From the NCBI GenBank assembly GCA_023313575.1, contig JAJTTP010000031.1:247531-311530 (forward strand): a DNA stretch of 64,000 nucleotides, read 5' to 3'. Origin of the DNA: Eutypella sp. D-1. Taxonomy: Eukaryota > Ascomycota > Sordariomycetes > Xylariales > Diatrypaceae. Position numbers and translations under genes: made by a program. Positions 23,253-36,700 of the stretch are shown here, piece after piece. The notes beneath the pieces were generated by a model, which was not told the origin of the DNA, did no database searches, and was given only the letters and a program-made list of their open reading frames with translations. Every line of letters begins with the position of its first letter. The first letter of the stretch is position 1.

Positions 23253-24266
23253 TTATAATAATAATGATGATTTATTTTACGTCCGGGTGGACTATATTAT
23301 TTAAGGCCATTTATATATAAGCTTATAAATAGGGTTATACTTAATTTAATTAAATGCCGATATTATATAATGTATAAAACGGCTGGAGTAAATCTGTTTA
23401 AAGACGGGCCGTATTAATATATTACGGTTAATATAAAAAATCCTCCGTTATTTATTTATAGTTATTTTTTTATTAAAGGTTTATTATTATTAAATTTTTT
23501 ACGTTTTATCTCGGTTATTTTTCTGTTACCCATAAATGGTTTAAAATTTACCGTATTTTATTACGTGCTTTTTTTAAGCCGATATTGAATAAGGTTTAAT
23601 TTTATCAAAAAGGGTTAAAAAATAAAATAATTTTTATAATTAAAAAGTTAAATTATTTCGTAACCGGGCCGGGTTAAAAAATAAAAAATAATTTTTATAA
23701 TATCGTAATTAAAAACGTAACCGGCGGTTTTTTTTATACCGGTAAAAATAAAACGCGTTATATTTAAAACGTTAATAATATTTAATAAAGTTATTATAAC
23801 CCGATTATTTTATAAAAAATAATATAATATTAAACGTAAAACAAAAAGTTTAAACGGAAGTTTTTCATATAATAAGTTTTATCGTATATATAATAAAAGA
23901 ATATTTCGAAATTATTATATAATAAAAAAAAGCTTACGTTTTTTTTCATAATACGTTTAAAATAAATTAAAACTATAATATTACCGGAATCAGGGTATTA
24001 AATAATTTTAAATTTAATTTAAACGTTTATAACTTTATTATAATCGATATTTTTATGTTTTAATATTTATTAAATAAAAGTAATAAATAAACGTATATAA
24101 AAAACCGTTTTATAAAAAGTTAAAAAAGTTTTAAATAATTACCGTATTATCGATATAAAGGTATAAACCGGTTATTAAAGGGTTAAAATTATATTAGTTT
24201 TTTTTAACTTATTATACCGTTTTATACGCGGTTATAATTTTTTTATCGAAAACTTTTATTTAAGTT
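23253..24266 (-). mobile_element. LINE copy B: 3' part, minus strand
   Basis: It starts on the plus strand with the reverse-complemented tail (GATGATTTATTTTACG). It then runs through the LINE 3' UTR and region downstream of RNase H, matching the reverse complement of LINE E from its 3' end back to about 29945. It stops where an S-family tail begins. It is strongly RIP-mutated and no TSD could be assigned. Confidence 0.8.
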
Positions 24267-24490
24267 ATAAATTTATAATAATAATAATAATAATTTATTT
24301 TATATTTAAGGTAGACTAATTATTTAAATATAAGTATAAACTTATTATATAAATTAATATAATCCGTATTATATAATATATAAAACGGTAAAAATAAAGT
24401 TTTATAATTAATTACGGCTATTATTAGTTATAAAGCCCGTATTAACGTATTACGGTTAATAAAAAAGGAGCTATTTAAATAAGCCGTATA
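24267..24490 (-). mobile_element. S element fragment S3 (3' part), minus strand
   Basis: It begins with an (AAT)n tail and matches the 3'-terminal part of the better preserved S copy at 38996-39813, up to the TAGCCGTATAA-like point. The rest of that copy is absent, so it is truncated or interrupted here. Confidence 0.7.
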
Positions 24491-24611
24491 AATAATAATA
24501 ATAATAATAATAATTTATTTTATATTTAAAGCAAACCAGTTATTTAAGTATAAATATAAGCTTATTATATAAATTAATATAATCCGTATTATATAATATA
24601 TAAAACGGCGG
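24491..24611 (-). mobile_element. S element S1, 3' piece (first of three pieces)
   Basis: This is the 3'-terminal end of an S element on the minus strand. It breaks at ATATAAAACGGCGG and resumes at 31032, after LINE E. The third piece is at 39944-40427, after the gypsy element. The three pieces together align along the whole of the S copy at 38996-39813. Confidence 0.85.
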
Positions 24612-27600
24612 CATCCTTCTCCTTTTCACTTTTTTTACTTTAACCTTTGTTAAGATTTTCATTTGCATATAAAAACCTTTACATTATAAGCCTTATTTAC
24701 TTTATGCCTTTAGATCAGGTATACCTGTAAACATTAAAAATAATAAAACCGTTACTTTTTTAATTTTAAACTTTTTTACGGTAAAGTATTAAATGCTTTA
24801 CCCCCGAAATACCCGTAATAATTATCCGTATTCGTAATACCGTTTTTACGGTAATAACATTATTATAACCTGCGTTAAACTTTAACGAAAAAGCTGGCAC
24901 GGGCATATACGAATTAAAAGCTTTATTTAAACGGTATAAAATTAATAGGTTTTTATAACCGGTCCTTTTTATTTTAAAAACCCCGAAAGATGCGTTAAAC
25001 GATTTTATACTTTTTTTAATCCGCGTATTACGGGGAAAAAAAAAAGCAATAATAAGGGTAAAGTTTAACGTATTACTTATTTTATTTATTTATTTCGATA
25101 TTAACTTTAAAAAATACGATATAAAAACATATATAATATAAGTAAAAATATTACGTAAGTTAGTAAAAGAAATAATAATTAAGATTACGAATAGTTTAAA
25201 CCCCGAGTTTACCGGTTACGTAACTATTATTACCATTAATACTAATATTATTAACGTTAAAAGGTATAAAATGTAAAAACTTAACAGCTTTACTTAATCT
25301 TAACACGCCTTACCTTTTACCCCTTTTATTAATACTTTTTAATAAAAATTACTTATTAAGGTTTTAGCTAATAATAATAACGGTAATAAATTAATACGCC
25401 CGGCTTAATTAACTTAACCGGTATTATATATATTATATATAAACATAACGGCAGCGACGGGGTTAATAAAGGAAAATTATACCTTAATATAGTTATAAAA
25501 AATAAAATAATATTAAAAACAGTAATAATAATAATTAATGCATTAAGTAAATATAAAAATGGCCTTACCCCTTTTTAGCTAAAAAATTCAAATTAAAGAG
25601 GACCCCGGCCAGTACTTAAACCGCCGCCTTTTTTTTAAGTTAAAAGATAATTACGAATAGGTAAACCTTAAGCTAGTGGATGTTAGGATGGTTATAATGG
25701 AACTTTTAGGCCTTAATTTAATAAAGATTATAAAGGCGTAAAAAACCAGGATAAACTGGGCGTATATTATAAAAAACGAAATAGCCCGTTAATACGTATA
25801 AAACCGCTTTACCGTTTTAAATAAAATAAGTATACGCCTCGAAAAATTTAAATAATGGTTTTTATATATTTTACAAGGGGTACCGGAAACTTTTTATACC
25901 GGTAACGGATCGAAATCGGTTAACGAAGTTATTTAATATAAGATTATTATATAAACCGGTTTAAAACTTATTAATTATTATAAAACTAACCGTATCGTAT
26001 TAAGGTCCCCGCTTTAAAAATAAGTAATAACTTTTTTTCGTAAAGTTAAAAATTTTAAAGTTTTTAACTTTAAGCCGGTTAAATTATAAAAAAAGGCCCC
26101 GAAAATTATATAATATAATTATTATTTAAATTTCCACGACAGATATAATTATAACAGGCTTAAACGGTATAAACGGTATAACCGGAAAGTTTATAATAAC
26201 CCGGGAATATATTAAGCTTATATTAAATACTTTAATTATAAAAACCTTTATATTTATAATAATTTATTATGTTTTACCCGATTTATTAAAAAGGATAAGC
26301 AGATTATTAAACTTATTTACGTTTATTTTTTATTTATTAAACAGTTAAATAAACGATAATATTTAAAGGTTATATAAATAATAACCTCGGTAAAAAACCG
26401 GGCCATAATAACTTAACGGGCTTAAAGAATTCCCGAAACATTTACGTAAATATTTAAAGGATTTAAAGTAATTATTACCATTTTAACCTTAAAGCCTTAC
26501 GCTTTTTAACCCTAATTTTAACCTTAATTTTAACCACCCTTTTTATAACGATTAAAATCTTACCTTTTATTATATTTTATAAGTAATAACCCGATAAATG
26601 CCGATTAGAAAAACTATTACCTAAATATCGGTTAATTTAAGTATAAATCCGAATCAGATTATAAAAACGAAAATAAAATAAAAGGCCTAAAATTTAGCTA
26701 TAACCCGGAGGCGTTTATACGGATAGCGGAAAAGTTTACGGCATAACGTAAAAACGGTCCCCCGCCGGGATAAAAGCTAATAACCCGGTACGGCCGTATA
26801 TATTTCCGGGATACGGAAAATAACTTTTATAAAATAAATATTAAAAAAAACAAATACGATAAGTTTACGGTCCGAATTAATAACACCCCCCGACATTTAC
26901 GCTTATTTCGGCTTATAAAATAAAAAAAACTTAAGGATTAATAAAAATTATAAATCGTAACTTACGGTACAATATATACGGACGAAAAAAGTGTTTACGT
27001 ATTATTTAAATAAACGTTTATAAAAAACCGGTAACATATAATATTATTTTAAATATAATAATTAAAATTAAGGCCGACATTATATTAATATAAAAACCGT
27101 AAACATAAATTAAGGTAATAGATAATAAACAATTAATTAAAACTTATTTAAAATATAACGTTTTCTTTTTTATAAAAAATTAAGTTTTTTAAATACCGTA
27201 AATATTTATATACGTACGGTAAAACCTTAACTTATAAACCATATAACTTTACTTTTTTATTTTTTTAAACGTTTACGTAATAAAAATTAATAACGTTAAA
27301 TTAATTAATATTTATATCGATTAAATAAACCTTTATTTATTCTTTACGCTTTTTAAAAACTAGGAGTTAATTAATAAACGGTACGTCGGAGGAAATTTTA
27401 ATGCGGTATATTAAACATAATAACCAGGCTATCGATACCATAAAGGATTAAATACTAAAGTAATAAAATAAATAAAAATATAATTATTAAACGTCCTTAA
27501 CTTAAAAGTTTTTATATATATAGCAGGTAATATGTTAAACCTGGTTTTATTAAACGTTTTAAAAACGACGGCGGCGGTTAATAACACCTTATATACCGGC

Positions 27601-30600
27601 TCCGATTATTATATTATAATAACCGAAATACCGGCGGGTCCCCCGGAAAAACCTTTATACGTTAAGTTAAACTTTTTTAAAAAAGCCTGTTTACGTTTTT
27701 TTTAACTGGTATATATATATTAAAAGTAAAACCCGAATAACCTTTTTTTTTAATAAACCCGATATTAAAAATAAAAACGGAAATATTTATTAACGTTTTA
27801 CTGAAAATATTAAAACGGGTTATAAAAATTACAGGTAAGCTAAAATATAACCGTAGCCGGGACGTTATTTAATAAAATAAAAATTGCAAAAAAGTTATTA
27901 CCCGCTTATACCGCATTTACCGAATAAATAATATTAAAAAAACCTAAAAATTAGTTAAAGCTTAAAGGAAAACGGTACGCCGAGCTAAAAGGTAATATTA
28001 AAATAAATTTATTACCGAAACCAGAAATAATAAAGATATTTTTAAAATTATCGGTTAATATAAGCTTAAAAATAATTTCCGCTTATTACCGATAAAAGAC
28101 GGAAATAAAATAATTACCGATACGGAAAAAAAAATTAATTTGTTACGTTATAAAGTATTAATCTTTTAAGCCGCCGGCGGGGATATTATAAATCTTTAAT
28201 AACTATTATAGCCATAAAATTAAAACGAATTTAGTTATAAAAGCGCGTAATAAACCCATTTTAACTTTTTATAAAACTTTCGGGTATTAATAATAAAAGC
28301 AGAAAACGCGTATATCCGTACCTTATTTACGGCACTTAATAAAAACGGGCTAATAATTATATTATTATAATTAACCTGGCCGGTAATTAATAAAGCGGTA
28401 CGTATATTATATAAGGTATGCTTAAGCCATAACTATTATTTATAAATTTTTAAAATAACGGAAGTAATTATATTTTTAAAAGTGGGTAAATCTAATTTTA
28501 TTAAATTTAAATCTTAAAAACCTATATCCTTATTTTTATGCCTAAATAAAAAGTTAAAAAAGCTAATAACTAAGCGTATAATAATATAAGCTTTACGTTA
28601 TAAAGTATTTTATTTATAATAATTTGGCGCCTTTTTTAAAAAATTAACGGTTAACCTGGTTATTTACGTTATTTATAATATCGAGTAAACGTTTACCCGT
28701 AAAAAAATTATATCGTTATTAATTATAAATATATTAAAAGCTTTTAATATAGTTTTATATAACCGTTTTATTTTTTAATTAAAATAATAAAGGTAAAATG
28801 TAAAACTTATACGATAAATAAACTCTTTTATAACGGATTGGCGGGCTATTATTTATATAAAAAACGTTATTATTAACCCGATCCCCCTGTTTTACGGTAT
28901 GTTATAAAGCTCCCCTATATCTTTTATCCTTTTTATATTATATATTAAGTTAATATTACGGAAAAAACCGATACTTAATACCAGGTTTAAATACGTAAAC
29001 GATATCGTTATTTTACGTATTAACCTAATAACCTTTTATACGGTTATAACTTTAATTACCGATATAAAAAATATATTCGGTTAAAAAAAGGATAACGTTT
29101 TATTTTTCGATTTAATAAAGTATAAACTTAAATATTTCTATAAAAACAAAATATTTAAAACTGACGCGGTTATTAATAACACGTTTAAAATAAAAGCTTT
29201 AATAAAAACGGTCCGATAATTTGGTGTTTTTTTTAATTTATAACTTAATTTTAAAAAACACGTTATTAAATGGAGTAATAAAACGTTATAAATAATTAAT
29301 TATATACGATATTTTAATAAAGTTATATACGGTTTTTTTTTAAATAAAACTGTTAAAGCCGTTAAAGCTTATATAATACCGATTATATTATATGTTATAA
29401 AAGCTTAATGGCTAAGCTTTTAACGCCTTTCGGTTAAAAACGTGTTTAAACCGGCCGATATTAAGATAAGTTTATTTATAAACAGATTAAATAAATTACT
29501 TAAGGTTACCGTTAAGGCCGCGTTATTTATTTAGCGTACCACCCGTATTATTATTTTTTATAAGGAATTAAGGATATTATTAATAAAAATACTTTTTACG
29601 CAAATTAAAATAAAATATTTAATATATTTCCGGACGTTAAATAAAAACTATCCCGTAATTACCCGATTATTTTATTTTAAAAAAAAATGGCCGATATATT
29701 TATAATTAACCGATATAGCCCCGGTTTACCCGTGTTTATTTTTTTTATAAAACGTTAACTATTATTATTTATACCTTTTTTTTTAAATAAAAATAAAGGC
29801 ATTAAAATGCATAAAAAGTGGTTATTTTTTTTTTTACCGACGGATTTAATTATTTACTTTAATAGCTTTAAGGTTAACTATATAAATTAAGGTTTTATAT
29901 TTTATTAAAATAACGGATATAAATCCTTTTATACCGTTTATAAACCTTTAACTTAAATAAAGGTTTTTAATAAAAAAATAATAACCGCGTGTAAAACGGT
30001 ATAATAAGAAAAAAAAAATGGTATAACCTTAACCCCTTAATAACCGGCTTATACCTTTATATCGATAACACGGCGGTTATACGTGGCTTATTCGGCCATT
30101 TATCCGATAACTTTTAAGTTAATTTTTTAACCTTTTATAACATAATCGCCCGTATCCGGCTGTTTATTATATCCATTTAATAAGCGCCGGGTTATAAAAA
30201 TATTGCTATTAATAAGGTTATAAATACTTAAATTAAGCTCGGGGCTGTTTAATATCCGGATATCGGGATAATAACCTTTATTTATTTTAAACGTATTATA
30301 AAAAGAAAACGTAAGCTTTTTTTCGTTAAATAGTAATTCCGAAATACCCCCCTGTTATATATATGATAAAACCTTTTATATAAAAGCCTTTTTTTTAAAC
30401 TTTTTTTTTTATATTTAATATTATACCACCTTTTTATAAAACGATCGGGTTACGGTAATTTTACCAAGTATTATTAACGTTTTAAACATAACGCGTTTTA
30501 TTTTTACCGGTATAAAAAAAAAAAACCGCCGGTTACGTTTTCGATTATAATATTATAAAAGGTACTTTTCGTTTTTTAGCTTAACCCGGTTATAAAACGA

Positions 30601-31016
30601 TTTAACTTTTTAACTATAAAGGTTATTTTATTTTATTAACCCTTTTCGATAAAGCCAGGCCTTATTTAATATCGGATTAAAAACTAGGCGCGTAATAAAA
30701 TACGGCAAGTTTTAAAATTACTTATAACGGGTAATAAGTAAAATAATTAAAGTATAACTTAAAGGATTCGGAAATAAACGGCAAAGCTTTAAAAAAGGAT
30801 AACCGTAAGTAAATAACTAGCGGAAGATTTCTTATATTAACCGTAACACGTTAGTACGGCCCGTCCTTAAACAGACTTATTCCAACCGTCCCATACACTA
30901 TACAATGTCGGCACCCAGCTACCTTAGGTATAGCCCTATATGTAGGCTTGCAAACGTAGATTAGCCCTAGATAGCATGGTCCACCCGGACGTAAAATAAA
31001 TCATTATCATCATTAT
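24612..31016 (+). mobile_element. LINE copy E: full-length Tad-like non-LTR retrotransposon (6405 bp), RIP-inactivated
   Basis: It is flanked by exact 15-bp duplications TATATAAAACGGCGG at 24597-24611 and 31017-31031, so both ends are known. The 5' end is CATCCTTCTCC and the 3' end is an ATC/ATT-repeat tail. An AP-endonuclease motif (G-G-N-F-N-A) lies at about 27388. A reverse transcriptase motif reads G-M-L-stop-S-S-P-I-S at about 28896-28922, and in the same frame Y-V-N-D-I-V at 28992-29009 stands for the YVDD active site after a G-to-A change. An RNase H-like T-D-G lies at 29836-29844. Endonuclease, RT, RNase H and a simple-repeat tail fit the Tad1 clade of fungal LINEs. Many stops make it dead. 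It inserted into S element S1. Confidence 0.92.
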
Positions 31017-31031
31017 TATATAAAACGGCGG

Positions 31032-31310
31032 GAATAAAAGTTTATAATTAATAATTAATTATAATTAATAAAGCCCGTATTAATATATTACAGCTAAGAA
31101 AAAAAGGTTATTTAAATAATACCGTATAATTTATAATAATAATATTTATTAAATTAAAATAAGGTAAAAAAGAAAATTATAATAAAATAAGTTTTAATTA
31201 AAACATTAATTAACCGGGGTTATTAATTAATATTAATTAATAAATTAAAGTTATATATTAATATATATTAAAATTTTATTTATAACCGTATAATTTTAAT
31301 AAATAAATAT
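31032..31310 (-). mobile_element. S element S1, middle piece
   Basis: It continues S1 after LINE E and matches 39104-39384 of the better preserved copy. It ends at the 5-bp TSD AATAT of the gypsy element (31306-31310). It is heavily RIP-mutated. Confidence 0.85.
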
Positions 31311-31610
31311 TGTTACGGTATTAAAAGGCTACGGTAATAAATACAGCAAATTCCTTAATATTATATGGAATCTTAAAATAAAAAGAAAAAGATTGTAAAG
31401 ATCGGATTTATAAAATAAAACCACTTATAAATAATATTTAAAAAAGATCTTTAAGGTATATAAGTACTTAAAGTTAATAAAAAAAGTCTTATTAATACGT
31501 AAGTATTAAATTAATAAAAAAAACGATCTTATTAATAAGGTAAAAGCTTATAAGGCCGGATCTTTATTATAATTATTTTATTTTAAATCGTTATAATAAT
31601 TACCGTTATA
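31311..31610 (-). repeat. Left LTR of the gypsy element
   Basis: It begins TGTTACGG and ends CCGTTATA. The terminal TA is most simply a RIP-mutated CA, which would restore a standard TG...CA LTR. It matches 38845-38995 plus 39814-39938, with about 40 extra bases near 31500. Confidence 0.8.
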
Positions 31611-32202
31611 TCACCCCCTTTTTTTAAAAAAAAGGACCGTCCCGATTTTTTAATAAAAAAAAGGTATTATAATTACGATAATTAAATCGCAGCCAGTTTT
31701 AATAAAAAAGTATATAATAAGCGGGCGGGATTAATTAAACCCCGTTAGTTCGTCCGGAGATCGAACCGTAATTAATTTTTAAATAATAAAAAAGTATCCT
31801 CGGCTTTATATATTTACCCGTTCCGTTACTGGGCTTACGTATTAATATAACGGGTAAATTAATATATTTCGTATAATTATTTAAACGATTTTTTTATAAT
31901 TCACGTTTATTTATTAACTTAAATTAACGAATTTCTTTCCTTATTTACCGTTTTACGCGATTTATTATTATCGTAAGTAAATTATTATGGTTATAAAAAA
32001 GATCGAATTTATCGTATTTAGCCGCTTTATATTAAGCGTTTAATTTTTTAAGCAGCTTTATTTAATCGGGGTTATTATTATAATAACGTTATAAAGCAAT
32101 GGGATTATTTTTAAACCTTTTAATGTAATATTATTTTAAATTAAGGTTTTATCCCCGTTATTATATTTAATATTATAACTTCCCGTAATATATTTTAAAA
32201 GT

Positions 32203-33775
32203 GATGATAATGATGATGATGATGATGTATTTTACGTCCGGGTGGACCATATTATTTAAGGCTATCTATTTATAAGCCTATATATAAGGCTATACCTAAG
32301 GTAATTAAGTGCCGATATTATATAATGTATAAAACGGTTAAAATAAGTCTGTCCGAGGACGGGCCGTATTAACGTATTACGGTTAATATAGAAAATCCTT
32401 TATTATTTATTATTTATTTATAGCTATCTTTTAATTAAGCCTTACCATTTATCTCCGAATCTTTTAAATTATATTTCGGCTATTTTACTTATTACTTATT
32501 ATAAATAGTTTTAAAACTTGCTATATTTTATTACGCGCTTAATTTTTAATTTAACGTTAAATAAAGTTTAATTTTATCGAAAAGGGTTAAAAAAACGAGA
32601 TAATTTTTATGGTTAAAAAGTTAAGTCGTTTCGTAACCGGGTTAAGCTAAAAAACGGAAAGTACTTTCTATAATATCGTAATTAAAAACGTAACCGGCCG
32701 TTTTTTCTTTTTTATACCGGTAAAAGTAAAATGTATTATGTTTAAAACGTTAATAATATTCGGTAAAGTTATTATAGCCCGATCGTTTTATAAAAAAGTA
32801 ATATAATATTAAACGTAAAAAAAAAAAGCTTAAAAAAAATTTTTCGTACGGAAAGTTTTATCGTATATATAACAGGGGGGTGTTTTAAAGCCATTATTTA
32901 ACGAAAAGGAGTTTATGCCTTTTTTTTATAATGCGTTTAAAATATATTAAAATTATGGTACCGTTAAAATCGGGATATTAAATAGTTTTAAATTTAATAT
33001 AAACGTTTACGGCCTTATTATTATCGATATTTTTATGTTTTAACGTTTATTAAATAAAAGTGGTAAATAAACGTATATAAAAAACCGTTTCGTGGAATAT
33101 TAAGAAATTAATTTAAAAATTATCGGATAAATAACCGAAAAGGCCTTATATAACCGCCGTGTTATCGATATAAAGATATAAACCGGTTACCGGGGGGTTA
33201 AAGTTATATCAGTTTTTTTTACTTATTATACCGTTTTACGCGCGGTTATTATTTCCCCGTCGAAGATTTTTATTTAAGGTAAAAGTTTATAAACGGCGTA
33301 AAAAGGTTTACGTTTATTATTTTAATAAAACATAAATCCTTTGTTTATACGGTCGATTTTAAAATTATTAAAATAAATAACTAAATCCGTTAATAAAAAG
33401 GAAGACAGTTATTTTTTATGCATTTTAATGCCTTTATTTTTATTAAAAAAAGAAGCATAAATAATAGTGGTTAACGTTTTATAAAAAGAAATAAACGCGG
33501 GTAGGCCGGGGCTATATTAATAAGGTATAAACGCGTTAACCACTTTTTTTAAAGTAAAATAAACGGGTGATTACGGGGTAATCTTTATTTAACGTCCGAA
33601 AACGTACCGAATGTTTTAATTTAATTTATGCGAGGAGTATTTCTGCTGGTGGTATCCCCGATTCCCTGTGGAGGATGGTGGTGTAAGTGGTACGTTAAAC
33701 GGGTAGCGCGGCCTTGGCGGCGACCCTTAGTGGCTTGTCCAGTCTGTCCATTAGTGGGCCCATCCTGGTGTCGGC
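32203..33775 (-). mobile_element. LINE copy F: 5'-truncated LINE inside the gypsy element
   Basis: It is bounded by exact 14-bp duplications TATATTTTAAAAGT at 32189-32202 and 33776-33789. On the plus strand it begins with a (GAT)n tail and contains the LINE 3' UTR, the RNase H region and part of the sequence after the RT. The truncated 5' end lies at 33775. The last 150 bp are almost free of RIP mutations. Confidence 0.93.
33626..33775 (-). other. RIP-spared island at the 5' end of LINE copy F
   Basis: About 150 bp of normal base composition inside the AT-rich block. On the minus strand it reads as a piece of the LINE polyprotein just downstream of the RT, with residues such as L-R-V-A-A-K-A-A-L-P-V and H-R-E-S-G-I-P-P. 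The same segment in LINE E (29500-29600) is mutated at most C and G positions. An open frame on the plus strand here is a by-product of the better composition, not a gene. Confidence 0.85.
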
Positions 33776-36700
33776 TATATTTTAAAAGTAAGTATTTACT
33801 CGATTTTTTATTTTTCTTTTTTATTAAGGTTTCTTTTTTTCCCTGTTAAAGTTATCGTTTATTTATTTTAATAAAAGGTTATTCGGGAACCGTTTTAATC
33901 GGTCGGTATGGAAAATATAAAACCCGCGTTATAACGGTAATAACTCGAAACGATAAAAATATTTATTTAATCGTTTAATTTTATAATAATTATAGGTTAT
34001 AAAATAATTAAATTTATTATTCGGTCGGGTTGTGGCTATATTTTTTTTTAATAATATAAACCCGATTACCCGGTCCGAAATCCGGTTTGCGATAACTTTT
34101 ATTAATTTAATTTATTATTTTTATTTAAAACCTGCTTATTACTTTTCGGGCCGTATTTAAATATCCTTTTAAAATATTTATTATTATTTAAACCTTTTTT
34201 TAATTAAGGCGTTTTTTTAAACAGGAACGATTAATCGTTAAAATCGGTTTAAATTTATTAATTATAAGGTAAGTTTATAAAATAACTGCGTTCGATTACG
34301 TAAAGCGGTAATTTTATAAAATTATAAAGTAATAAAGCTTATATAACGTTTACGGTAAAGATTAATTTCGGTTAATTTATTTAATAATAATCGAAAACAA
34401 AATGTAATTATTAATTAATATATTCGTTTATAATTTCGGTTTAGCTAATTATTTATAAATAGTTAATAGATAATAGCTTTTATTTAATATTTAAAATTTT
34501 AAATATTTTATTAATAAAATCGGAAATAAATTATAATTTTCGATTTATTTTAATAATTTAAAATAATCTGTAAACTCGATACAGGCTTTTATAATATATT
34601 ATAATAATATTGCGTATTATCGCCGTTGTTTTATATATAATATTTTAAATACGTTTATTTAAACGGTAAATAATTATTAATAAGTTATTAAAATTATTTT
34701 TTTTCGGGCATCGATTTAAAATCTGTAACGAAATATTATTAAGTTTTTAACGGTATTAATAATAGTTTTAATAAATTAAAAATCTTATTGCGCAAATGCT
34801 TTAAAGGTTTATACGGATAGTTAATTATATAACGGGTTACGTTTAAGGCTTAATTTAATTATTAATATTATTTAACTATTAAGCGTATAGTTTTATTACG
34901 ATTAAAATAATTAGTAATTAACCTCGTATGTATTTTTTATAATAAATAAGTACGAAAGTTATTTATATTTAAAACTATTAATTTTTTTTAAAAAAAGCAT
35001 AAATCTTTTAAATATCGTATATTTATAATTTTTAATATATACCGATAAATTTTAAGCTTTTTTACGGTACTTATTTAATTCAAAATTTATCGTATTTATT
35101 TATAGTATTCGATTAATTAAGTGGACCTCTGTTAATATCGAGGCGTTAATATTTTAATTTTCGGGAGTGTCGGTTCCAATATTAACGCTTTCCCCGGGTC
35201 CGAACGTTACGATATTTTTATATAACGGCTTTAATAAAAAGGTTATCGTTTTATATACGTCCCGACGTTTTTTTTAAGTTTTAAAATTTTTAAACTTTCG
35301 AAATAATGCGTCGGTAAAAACGTTTTAAAACTTTGGTTTATATTTAAGCTTAAAATTATATTAAATAAATAATTCGGCTTAACCGGCTTAGTAAAAATTT
35401 AAAAGCCGCTTAATACCGAAATATTTTAACGTTTAATAATCGGTTATAATTATAAATAAGCGTTAAAACTTAATTAATTTAAAGCGTTAATATTATAACG
35501 TACAGATTACCGTAAATATTTTTTATTATAAATATTATAATTATATTCGGCTTTTTAAAACGTTTCGGAATAATATGCGATAAAATATTAATCCGTTTTA
35601 TTAGGTTTTTTTTATTTTAACGCCTTAATTAATACGCCGTTTAAAGCGTCGGTTTTTATTTAAGTTTTCTAGTCGTATAAAAAATAGCGTAAAATAGGTA
35701 CGTTAATAAGTTTTTTTTTTAAATATAAAAAGCTTTTAACTTTTTAAAAATAATAATAAAAACTTTATTTTTTTATTAAGTCCGTTAACGGCTTAATTAT
35801 TTTATTATACTTTTTTATAAATTTATAATAAAAATTATAAAAGGTTAAAAAAAAATTATACTGTTTTAAAATTTTTTAATATTAATTAACTTTTTATAAC
35901 CTTTATTTTAATAAAATTAACGGTTATCTTATTTATATTAATAATAAAGCTTAGGTATTTAATTTTTATTACATAAAATTCGTATTTAATAAAATCGGTT
36001 TATAATCTTGCTATTTTTAATCGGGTTAATACTTTATTTATATGCTTTCCGTAATTTTCGACATTTTCGGAAAATATTAAAATATCGTTAATATAAATAT
36101 TATAAAAATCGTTTAAATAATCGAATAATACGTTATTAATAAACTTTTAAAAAGTAAAAAAACCGTTAATTAATTTAAAAAAGATTACTTTATAACAATA
36201 AATCCCGTATTTTGTATGGAACGTTATTAAATTTTTTTATCTTTTATAAATACGTATTTTATAAAACGTTTATTTTATATCGATTTTTATAAAGATTTTA
36301 ATTTTAAAAATATGTAATAACGTTTTTTTAATTAACGGTAACGGATATCGGTCTTTTTTTATTATTACGTTTAATTTACGAAAATCCATATAAAAACGTA
36401 AGTTACTTTTGAATTTAAAAACTATTAAAATAAATATAACTTATAATATAGAACTTGGTTCAATAAAACCTTTATATAAATTATTTATAATATATTTCCG
36501 CGCTATTTCTAGCCTTTTTACCGATATCTTATATAAAAAATTATATCTTAACACTTTAAAAGGTTAATTATCGGTAAACTCGATTTTATAATCGATATAT
36601 ACCCTTTTAAATAAAAAGTCGCCGGATTTAATTTTATTAAATATATTAAAATAATCCCGATAAGTTTTAAGCATTATATCGATAATTTTCTATTTAAATT

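Noticed and set aside
23253..23460. Long terminal repeats formed by the recurring ACGTCCGGGTGGACC blocks
   Set aside because: The blocks occur once per element, always next to a trinucleotide tail and downstream of RNase H sequence, and in both orientations. They are LINE 3' ends, not LTRs.
23253..31010. A giant terminal-inverted-repeat transposon with about 1-kb inverted arms
   Set aside because: The arms are the 3' parts of two LINE copies (B and E) in opposite orientation; E has its own exact TSD at 24597 and 31017.
33628..33849. A 73-residue open frame in the AT-rich block
   Set aside because: It is the opposite strand of an unmutated piece of LINE F plus flanking DNA; the true old coding frame is on the minus strand.
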